Source: Chrysoperla carnea (Eukaryota > Arthropoda > Insecta > Neuroptera > Chrysopidae). From it: a stretch of DNA of 64,000 bases. Below are positions 26,219 to 38,200 of the stretch, piece by piece (position 1 is the stretch's first letter; each line of letters begins with the position of its first letter). The notes below the pieces were generated by a model. That model did not search any database and had not been told where the DNA came from. It worked only from the letters and a program-made list of their open reading frames with translations. The translations under genes were made by a program, and so were the position numbers. Location of the stretch: the NCBI RefSeq assembly GCF_905475395.1, contig NC_058338.1, positions 43,373,935-43,437,934 of the forward strand. Reading direction: 5' to 3'.

Positions 26219-29200
26219 ATGTTTGTTCGGGCACAAAATACGGCACGGTTAACTAAAAATAATGTTATACTCATCGTTTTGATGTTGGTATCACTTGGCC
26301 AATGTTTACCTTCGCCAAAAATAATTAAACGTATGGCTGTGGAAGATAATGGAGCTATGGAATATCCAGATTACCAAACGGGTGTACAATATGATGAGTA
26401 TCCTGTAAGTCTCTTATTTTTTTCATGGCTCTAATTAAACTATTTGAATTGCATAATTATTTCGACCAATGAGTAAATTTTTTTTAATTGAAAAGTTTTT
26501 TTAAAAGTTATTAGTGCGTCTAAAATTCAACTTTATGTGTTTTTGTGGAATATACAGAGTGTCCCAAAAATAACCGGACCAAACAGAAACCAAAAAATGC
26601 ATTCCTTACAAAATCCTAAGCAGAAAAATCCTTTGACAATTTTCAATCTGAGCCATCGTTAATCGTTAACGACAAAGGTCTCGATAATTAACATTTTTAG
26701 TTCTAAGAATTTCTCAACTAATATTAGGAAAACTATTATTTCATCAGATAATTTTTCGGTGGGTTTAATATTTACAGAGAAATCGACATTTAAAGACTAG
26801 AACAGAGGCTCTCAAACTAATCTCCTCACTTTGAGAACATTTGGATTATAAGTATGTAACACGAATGATGGAAAATATTCGGATTTCGTACTATTCTAAT
26901 TTTACGGTTTTTAAAATTTTGTTGTTTGAAAATTTTTAATCTCAAATTATTGGAAATTAGGTGTGGCATTTAAAAAACAAAGTGAACTTCTGTTTGATCG
27001 TAAAGGCGTCCCCATATAAAAAATGAAACTCTAAAAACGAGCCGATACTTTTTCACTTTTTTATTTGCCTTTCCGTTTTGGAAATAGGAGGATAGAATAT
27101 TTTTCTAACATCACCTGCATGTCATGCCATTATATTAAAAAACATAGACATATCCAGTGTGTTGCATTTAGGATGAAGACATCCACATATTTTCGTTATT
27201 CATAGGAATATCAATTTGAAATTTTACACAGCAATACAGGACAATGGGTCACATTTTTTAGAGATATCGAAAAAAGAGATGGTTAGAGATATCGAAAAAA
27301 AACTATTAGAAAAAATTGATTAAAATATCTATCACTGTGGTCACTTCTAAACTTCGGTGAATATCGTCATTACGTACATGCCATGGAGAATCACTAATTG
27401 TTCACAACACTTTTAATTGAAATCTTTGCATAATTTCGATATTGTTGTTGCTAGCAGTTCCCCATAGCTGAATGCCATTGGTCTACCTAGGTTTAAGTAT
27501 TGTTTTATACACTTGCACTTTATTGTTCAATGATAGCTTAGAATTTTGACCTAGGAGCCAGTATAAATTATAGAAAACTTTCAAGTTTAACTGTTTTCTT
27601 TTCAACCAGATGTGGTTACGCCAAGTAAGTCTAGCTTTTACCAAGGTGTATACCTAGATATGTAGAAGCAATGATTCTCAATATAATTAGAAAAATATAA
27701 AAAAAAAAATTTTTTTAATATTTAAAAAAATTCGTTTAGTTATTTTTTAATATTTTTTCAAATTTTTTTTCAATTTGTATTTTATGTTTTTTTTAATAAT
27801 ATTTTTATTTTATAAATTATTTTTGATATTTTTCGTGTAGTAGAGCAGGCGATTTACTCTATCTTTTCTCAGTGAAATATTTCGATTACTATTGCTTCTA
27901 CGGAAGTTTTGTAAAGAACTTTTTTTTTTTTGTAAAATTAACTCACAAACAAATTGTATAATAGATAAAACTGCTGTAGACTTAATAGTTTCCGAGATAT
28001 TTGATTTAAAAAAATTTTTGTGACCTTTTGACCTTGAATAATTTGTTTCGCGCACATGATTTTGCAATGGACTTTTCATTGGTCATTTTTTGCATCCGCA
28101 TAAAAATAATTTCGGTGAAAAAAATTTCACTTGAATTTTTTAAGCAGATAAATATCTCTAACTATCTCTGACGATAGGGAAAATAATAACAATCAGCCTT
28201 ATTTGTCGTATGTATATTGACGGGCACTCCATCAGAAAGTAGGTATTGGTAAAATAGAAATTTTTAATATAATTTATCAAAAAATACAATATTTTAATAT
28301 TTATTCAATCAAAAGGTTAATGGCCTTGTCTCTAAAAGTCATATCCTTACGGCTTGTTAAACTATGATATTTTTGTACACTTATTTACGCAGCATATCAC
28401 GATACATTTTATTCATATCATATTCATCGTATCATACGTAAACGCTTTGTTATATTAGTGCCACTGGATTATGGTAAGAATCGTTAGTTTAAAATCAATC
28501 TAGGAAGATTTTAAACTGACGATATATTATGAACGAAATTTAATATTTACAATCTAACGTTTTTATTTTCGTGAGTTTATAAACTAACAATGTTTACCAT
28601 TCAAATCGTACTTTAACACATGAAGAAAGGCAAAATACGCACTGACTGGTTGAATAAGTCGTTATTCTATAAGGGTATAAGAAAGAACCCATAAGAGAAA
28701 AGGCACCCATCTAACAAAATTATCTCAAAATCATTTTTTTCAAAACACCTGCTTGAAAACAAAAGTAGTAAATAATGAACCATTTTTGAAAAAATTTGTC
28801 TGGCTTCAATTTTTGGTAGTTAACTTCTGACAGACCTTTTGTTATAAATTATTTTTTCTACGAAAATACACTTCATAACACCTCCTTTGATTAAAAAAAA
28901 AAGTTTAAGATATCATCTGTCTGTTGCAACTTATCTGGCTGACAACTTTAATAAATTTGCCAGACTTAATTTTGAATACGCAGAAAATGAAGTCTTAAAA
29001 ATATTTGTTTATGTGAATTTGTTGTGAGTATGTGAGTTTGCTGACAAACCAATTTTTATATATAAAATAGATGTCTACCTTCGTACTAAAAAAAAAATTA
29101 TGGTGGATTGAAACCGGTTACTTCGACCTCATCCCTTTTTTTATTTCAAGCGTACTTTTTGAGTGGCTACAGCCTTATTATTGTATATTTTCAATCTCGT

Positions 29201-32200
29201 TATTTTACAATTTTACTAGATATATTATAAATTGACGATTCAAATCCGGTAACATTAATATCATATGTAAACTGTATATATTGCTGTATCATATGTAAAC
29301 TGTATAGATATATCTTTCGGTAGCTTGAGATATCATATTGCAATCTATTAACTTTTCTTTGGGGTACTTTTTCATTTTACCACCATCCAAAATTCACATT
29401 ATTCAAAATTTTATATAAAAAAATTAGTACCTTTTATTTTCTGATCGAAAATTATTGTATTCATACAGAAAATCAAAATAAATGCAATGCCTATTGTTTA
29501 ACTTAATTTGGTAAGTTTAAATAATTTACCTATTCGAAAACTAAACTTTACGAAAGAAATGGTGGAAATGCAGAGAAAAAATGTTATAGTATTATTTCAA
29601 ATGGAAGGTCATCAATTTTTTGATCAAAAGAATAGGCCTGAAAATTGCATATACCTTTTCATCGCTACATAAGCGCAAGTGTAGAGTTAAATTTTTCGGA
29701 CTGGTTGCTAAGTTGGACTATGATAGAATGTATTTGTTATTCATTTTATCCTATTGGTTATAAATCACTTAGCCCGAAACAAAAATGAATCGTGATTATA
29801 AAATGAAAAGACCTAATAATTCAATAGGTAAGCTCGAAAATTTATGATTTTGTTTCAATAACAGCATAAGAGTCATTACTTTAAATTGTAAGACTTAAGT
29901 TAAAGTTTAGATAAATAATTTTTGAATATTGTATATTTTTATACCATGTATATATGAAATATACATAGTATATTAAGTTTCGTCCCAAGTTTGTAACGCT
30001 TAAAAATATTGATGTTACGAAAAAAATTTGAATATAGGTATTCATAGAATCACCTAATTAGTCCATTTCCGGTTGTCCGTCCGTCCGTCCGTTTGTGGAC
30101 ACGATAACTCAAAAACGAAAAAAGATATCGAGCTGAAAAGTGAGGTCGAGTTCGAAAATGAGCATCATAGGTCAATTGGGTCTTGAGTCCGTAGGACCCA
30201 TCTTGTAAACCGTTAGAGATAGAACAAGAGTTTAAATGTAAAAAATTTTCCTTATAAAAAAATAAACAACTTTTGTTTGAAACATTTTTTCGTAAACATC
30301 ACTGTTTACCCGTGTGGGGGCCAATTAGGCGGAAATTTTATAGTATGCACTATACTTGAATATCAGTTATGTATGTGTCACATGTATGTATGTGTAATGT
30401 GATAAAGAAATCAACACTGACTATGCATGGTATTTCAACAATTAACTCAGTCAATTGTTTGTTTTCACTTGTTTAATTTAAGGTTTACTAATATTGCTGA
30501 TTTTTAAAATATTAAAAGTGTTTAAACCAAGAAACGAATTATTATTTTCACAATTTTCAAAAAATTTAGCAGCGATTTTATTTTGCTCAAACTTTCTTAT
30601 TTTAAGCTCCTAAAGTAAATAAAGAAAGGATAGATATGCTAAAAATTGTATATACAATTTTTTTAAGCATTTATTTCACTCGTAATTTCACAAATTATGA
30701 TCGAAAAAAATTGTTCTTTCAATTTTCGTAAAAGAAGATATTTAATTTTTAAGGGGAATCCCCGTGAATTATCTCAAAGTTCACACGTTTGAAAAATCGT
30801 ATCCAGAAAATCTAAGCCTTGAGTAATAAGTGGTTAAGGTAGTTGTACTTTTCCAACTTGATTAAAATTTTTAAACTTTGAATGGGTATACCTTTAAAAC
30901 TAAACCTTCGATATTTATCTTCAGATTTGTAGAAATAGTAGAGCTTTTACAGATTTCATTGAAAATCTCTTCATATTTCGATTTCACATGTGTAGGTAAA
31001 TACTTCTATAAAAATAAATTTGTATTTTTGAATATTTAATATTACGATAGCCACACATTTCTTCCTCCATTTAAAGTCCGGTTTAGCTAAAGTTGATTAA
31101 TTCGTTTGGAAGTTGAAACAAATTTAGTCAAGCGGATCTATTCTTCACTGCATTTTTATGAGTCTTAGTTACATTTTGGTGCACAATAAAGGGCAGTTGC
31201 AAATAAAGTTACAAAAATGGTGCTTTTTAATCTTTTAAGAGATCAGACAAAATGGTCATAAGACTAACACAAAGCACGATTTACGCTAAATGACTATTCC
31301 TTATAATTTTTAAGATGTTGTTCCAGACATGGTCAGAAACAAAATTTACTGTTTCGAATTTTTTCGAAGTGAAAATCTCTGTTTATCCTACTATTAATGG
31401 AATGTATCAAAAAAACTTAGGATTGAACTATTGTTAGAATGTAATAGGATGCATGTAATAATAATTACAGTACTTTTCTTAAAATCAAAGAGTTCTTTTG
31501 CAGATATTTTTTTTATTTAAGTTCAATCATTCTTCGAGAAAGTAAGAAAATCGATAAAATTTATTATTTTCTTTAAAAAAAGAAAATCGCTCATTAATAC
31601 GAAAAATTTTAATTATTCAATGGAAATTATAGATAATTATAAAATACTGCAACTGTTATTTATTTTCGCTTTGAAATACGTTATAGTGTTCAATATCAGT
31701 TCAATTATATGTACAACATATAATTAAATGTCATTATTTCATTAGAGGTTGTTATTCGAGTGGACATCTTTTTTATCATTACTATTTTCTGCATAAATTC
31801 CTTTGTAAAATTTTCCTTTGTATATAATGTACAACATTATTAGTAGGAATATTGGTTAAATATTGAACCTATGTTAATTATATTACTAATAATATTTAAT
31901 TAATGTTATATATAGTGGTAAATGGCTTGTTGATAGCGTTATATAAATAATCTCTATTTTTTTGGGCACGCTATAATTTGAGAACGAATGGAACAAATCC
32001 GCTAATTCTTTGTTTTTTGTGTTAATTATTGCCAGGAGAATGTTTTTATAAAATAAAAAATTTAGGAAATTGAGCGAATAATTTGAGAAATAATATTAAA
32101 TGCAATGAATAGGAATTTGTGAATAGGTATTTATTAGAGTTATATGCGAGCGGAACGAGCTCCAGTGCCGAAGGCTTAGTCCAAAATTAATAGTAAAATT

Positions 32201-35200
32201 TGTGTTTAGCAGGCGGGCTAAGCAAGGGGCGGGCTTTGCGGGTGGGCATAACGGACTTAACGGATAGGCTAAGTATGTTATACCTATTAATGAATAGGGG
32301 CTGCAGGTTAATTCAGATTAATAATCGCTGATCAACAGTTTAGCGTTGTAGAAGGATTTTCGTTGAATTTCTATATAATATATGCAAAATATGTCGCCAA
32401 AATCTAAAATATTCAAGCACACGAATTGTGACTATGTTACTGTGAAACTTTCATAATTATTAATTTGTTTTTTGTACTTAACGATCAACGCGTTTCTTTT
32501 ATTTCTAAATTTTCTAATAAAAACTTATAATTTAGATACACTTATAAAAACATATGTATAATTGAATTTCTGGATTACAATTTCCACTCAAACACATTAT
32601 ACTCACAGTAAATGAACTATTTTCATGACTTTGGTCAACTTTCTGAATATATTAATGCGTATAAAATCCTTATAATAGAGAACTCATCTATTATAAGGAT
32701 TTTGAATTTATAGTTATAGTGTTAGCAATCAAAGAGAAAACACTATCCACTTTGTATCAATGAAGCAAGACTATAGAATCTATAACTCGAAGTAAGTCAA
32801 AGCTATTACAATTTTGAAAGACAATAGTACAATTATTTAGTAGTAATTTAAGGAATACCCACATGTTCAACAGTAATAACCCTGATAATATTCTATCAAT
32901 GCATTGTGCATTCAATCAAAATAGACAAATTATATGTATCATTTTAAGGAAGTACGACCAAGGCAACTTCCTGTAAAAGGCTTCCCAATATAGGAAGCTA
33001 TTGTAATGGGTCCAATTTTTGAAATCAAAATTTTCAACATATCTTTACGTTTCATGATTAGGACAAAGCTTTTATACCAATTTTGAACAGAAGTATGTGT
33101 GTGTGCGTGTGTGTATGTACGTACGTCCGTGGACATTTTTTTAGTTGTCGAAATCGCGCGAACAAAAAATGATATCGACTTCGTTGAGGTGTCGATCTAA
33201 GCGTATTACCAGAAATATGATCCGAAAGTAATTTCATAATATTCGGTCGGATCATTTCAAATCGGGAGAGTTTTTAAAAAAAATTTTCCTAAACGATATC
33301 GCGCGAACAAAAAGTGATATAGACTTAAATAAGGTATCGATCGAAGTGTATTAACGGCAATACGATACGAAAGGAATTTCATAACATTCGAAAAATAACT
33401 TTTCAGAATAAGCAAAATTTCTTATAAAGAAAATTTACAAGTATAGTTACCTCTATCCGGGGACACACTGTTTATATATATATTTTCTTTTTTGGTTATT
33501 TTTTTAAATAAATTACGAATTTTGATGTTTAAATTATAAAATGTTTATATATTAGGTTTTTCCAAGAGATTTTGTATTTTTTTTATTTTTTACCTAACTT
33601 TACTTTTGTAAAATTAACATTTTTTTATTAGCATGCTTATGAGTATATCGAAAACGGTGAAGTTAAGTAAAAAATTTCAAGTGTCAAAAAGTGTTTATAA
33701 AAGTATAATATCGTGTGATTTTAAATCAAATTTTTGACCAAAACCACAAAGTAACCTCCAGTATCGTCAATAACGTGTTTTCGGCAAAAATCCCATAGTT
33801 TTTTTAAAATGTTAAATAAAAAAAATGTTTTATCCGGAAATAGGGTACTTCTGTACCAGTTTATGGGCGTAAATCGAAAAAAAACACAAGTTCATATGGA
33901 TATGATTTTGTTGAGTACTCTCAGGAAAACATTTTCCACTGACTTCCATAAAATTTTCTAGGGATGAATCAATTCCTGGGTGCTTTATTTCCTCGATTAT
34001 AGTTTCTCGCTCTACCCAAGTCGGTGGAAAATGTATTTAACTTGACAAATAGAGAAGATAAATCCCATTATTTTTCTGTAATGAACTGCATGAATTTAGG
34101 TATAATGTTACTTCACCATAGAAAATATCAAAAAGATATCTGATATGCCTATGTTATTATAAGAAATAATATAACATCTGAACATTATATAGCATACCCA
34201 CCACATAGATTCATTAATGTTATAAATATTATAAAGTTATTTGAACGTTATCATTTACACTTACGTAAAATATTAATTTATAGTTTAGTTGTGCGGAAAC
34301 ATTATGCTTTTTTATTTTTATTGTTTTGTATTATTTAAACATGTGCGAGAGAATTTATCTGTATTTATAATGAATTTATCTTTTATTTGTAATTAAGTTT
34401 TGATTGTGTAATATTAATGTGTGTGTACGTATTTTATGAGGGAGTGTTGTACCTGAGACCACCCTATAAGCATACCTTGGATCATTCCGAACGATTGAAC
34501 CTGAGGGCTCTCAGGTGTCTTCCACGGCTCAGCTCATAGAACGAATGTCTTTGAATGTTTATGAAAACTTTTGTACCTACTCTTAGAAAGTTCCCTCTAA
34601 TTCGATTTGTAGTTCATAGCCATATATCATATTCGTTCTCATAATATGCGGATATTTGTAAGTGGCAATCGCGATATCTATGAAAATACGAAACTTTTTA
34701 TTATGATTTTATTTGTAGAAAATTTTAATATTCAAATCAATTTTCAACAATTTTTGCTGCTTCACAGGGAGCGTAGCATACAGATAATAGATTGTACATT
34801 ATCCTCAAGGTATAATACCTTACCCTATTCTAGCGAAATCCTTATTTAGATAGATAATATGTCAAAATCATTATTTCATCAGTTATGTAACTCTGTATTG
34901 CTTACGTTATTGATATCGTTACCGGTAACATTTTTTCATTTCTAAGCACATGGATATCACATCTTTTTACATCTTGATCTGAAATACAGTCAGTAATTGA
35001 TTTTTCCCAGTAATTGTTTTTTTTCACTATCAATAATATTTTACCTTAGACGGTCATTCCACATTGATCAGTATTTGCTTCACTGTTATAAGACCTAACA
35101 TAATTTAAATGTTGAATCATATTAGGTCTATTTACAGTACTGAAATCATAAAATTAGCAAAAAAGAATACGACCAGCAGTGGCGGATTTACCAGCAGGCT

Positions 35201-38200
35201 GAGTAGGCTGGAGCCTAGAGCGGCAAATTTTAAGGGGCGGCAAATTTAGTTCATAAATTTTTTATTTCGATTGACAAAATTTAGAAAAAATTATAATACA
35301 CACACAAAATACGAATTTCAAAAATTATAGAGGAATTAAAATATTCAACAAAAACCGAAATATAGTCCTATATACAGTGCTAAATAATAAATATCTCAAA
35401 ATCTCTGCATAAACAATTGCTAAACGCTTTTGATTATAATGTAATGATCATGAATTTTTAGAATATCGCAATAGCGATTCCATATTATAGTCGAAATTTA
35501 GTTATTTTTACATATTTTCTTCACTGATAATTACTATAATTTTTTCTCCGTGTACCTAATAATTATGAGATCTCCTTACACAATTCAATCTTGATACAAT
35601 ATTGATGGCCTAATCATGATTGCTGCAGCAAGTTTGCAAATTGTCAAATTCTATTCCAGAAAGTTATTTCTTTATGCGTAAAAAATACTGACTAATTTTT
35701 ATTAAATAAAAAACTAGTTCGATATCTTATAGAGATTCAGAATAAGTATAGTCTTTTTGTTTAAATCAATCGAATAGGCGGAATAACTGATATTTGAACG
35801 ATTGCAACATGTCGCAAAATGCGAATTCAAAGTGTCGCAAAATAGTATTGTAATGCTTTTATAATTTGACTTGAATTATAATACTAACAAATAATTAAGA
35901 AAGGATATATTTATTGTGTTGTTTTGTAACTGTAAGTGTAATAATAAATATTTATCAACGTTCGCCAAATCTAGATTTTTTGTGTAAGCTTTATTCCTAT
36001 TACATAAGTATTGTATAGTTTTAACACATAGTTTATACATATAGTTTTAACATATAGTTTTAACACACCTTAACTTACTTTAAAATTGGTACATGTTTGA
36101 GATATTTTTTGCATAAAATATTGTTTTTTGATAATTCTTTGCTGTAAAAATAATCAAGGATCTAACACGGTACCATAGTTCTCGATGATACTAACCATAC
36201 GGGAAAAGTTGATGTAATGAGGATAATGGAGCACAAATCATAAAGTTGCAATTTTATTGATAGATAATTGATATGATTGTGAACTAAGATATCAAAATTT
36301 AGAGGCGGCAAAAATTGAATAGCCTACGGGCGGCAAATCTCTAAATCCGCCACTGACGACCAGCACAGTTTATTAATAAAGGTGTACGCTAATTTGTCAG
36401 ATCAAAACAGAACATAAACGCCGCAAACCGTTGTATACGTTCCATGACAACATTGCCTATTTTTTATTAACTAAGGCCTACTTTCAGTTATTCACAGTCA
36501 CAGTTCTAGCGTTTCTTATCTATAAGAAACGTGGTTTAGAAATTTGGCCTGTATCTCGATAAAAGATTTCGGGTATTCATAGTCGAAAAGTATAAAGTCT
36601 GGTGATATAGAGCCAAAGATAATTTTACAAACAGCAGTAGCCTCTGTTTACAAAAATATTGCTGTTAAAATAGGCCTTATATACTAGCTGTTAATGTTTG
36701 ATTAGATTTAATGGATTTAATAGAAATTTAATATAAGAAGAAGCACGTCTTAAGAAAATTGACGAAGGTCACAATTTCCTTGAGTGGATTATCGGGAAAA
36801 CGAATGTGTTTGGGGAGAAAGCAAAGAAACCTCATAAAAGAAAAATTCCTAAGCTACAAAACTATTATCCTTAATTATTAGTTGCAGTTATATTGGGAAA
36901 TACTTAACACCCCGGAATAGCTTTAGCGACATTTATTGCCATGGGCACACAGTTTCATAAGAATACCTCCACAAAAATCTCCCCCATTCAGAAGTTTTCC
37001 GGAGTTGAGTGTTTTTTACTGGTTAAATGTGGTACTGGATAATATTTCAATACTGACACGATTTTCTTTTAAAACAAATCACAACAATTTTCAAACATTC
37101 GAACTTTCGAAATATCGTTATCATGTATCTACTCTTATATATCGTTAAGAAAAACAAAAATGTAGAATAATTAAATCATGAATTATTCTGTCTTTGATCA
37201 AAAGTCTTTGATTCTTAGAATCTTATTAATTAGATAATATGCAACTAAACACACACTCTCAGTTAGGTATCTTCGCTCTACTTTCTGTATATGTGCTATT
37301 TATTTATATACCGGTGAGTTTTAAAAAGTTCTAGGGGGAATGAAAATACATACAGTATTTTATTTTTTATATACGTCTTCATAGAGCCTAAATGGCGTTA
37401 GTCTTCGATCGTTGGACTAATTAGACTTAGGTTGCGGGCTCGAATCCAGGCAGCGGCAGTGTGAACAATTTATAGTTAATGGGAGTGCAAAATTGATCAC
37501 ATTGTCGTCGCTTGGATAAGAACGAAGTAACCGATTCCACCGACATCATAAATGTAATTGTAAATATGAATGTAATTTAATAAATAAAGATTAACTAATA
37601 ATGATGTGGGTGACCTCTGTGATAAGGCGTATGTCATAAAAACGGAGGTTAAACTCCATTATTATTATTATTATTATATACGTCTTCATAGCGGCATTGC
37701 CAAACAGTGGTCAACTTTGTGTTTTTTTTTTTTTTAAATGAAACCAGGTATTTTATTGTAACTAAATCTTTTGATTTGAAAAAAAAAAACAATTCACCCT
37801 CAATTCCTTGACGTTTCATTAAGTACCTATATTATTAGTACTGGAAGTGTAAATAACAGACTTATCTGTAGAGATGTAAGTACCATTTCGAGGAGCGAGC
37901 TAAGAAAGCTCTGAGGCCAAAGGCCTATTTGACTTCCTCTTATCATTTTTGCCTTTTCTTTTGGGTTGTGAAAACTTTGGTGTCTATCGGAATGTGGTCA
38001 CGTATTCCTTATGAGCGGTAGTTTGATTCCAAAGAAAATTTTTTGTACTTATTCAGGAAACAATATAATGTACTTGGATAATAATAATAATAATAATAAT
38101 AATGGGGCTTTACCTCTGTTCCTCAGACATTTAAGTCTCTAACAAGGGCAACCCACATCATTATTGTTAATCTTTATTTATTTCAACTACATTCGAATGA

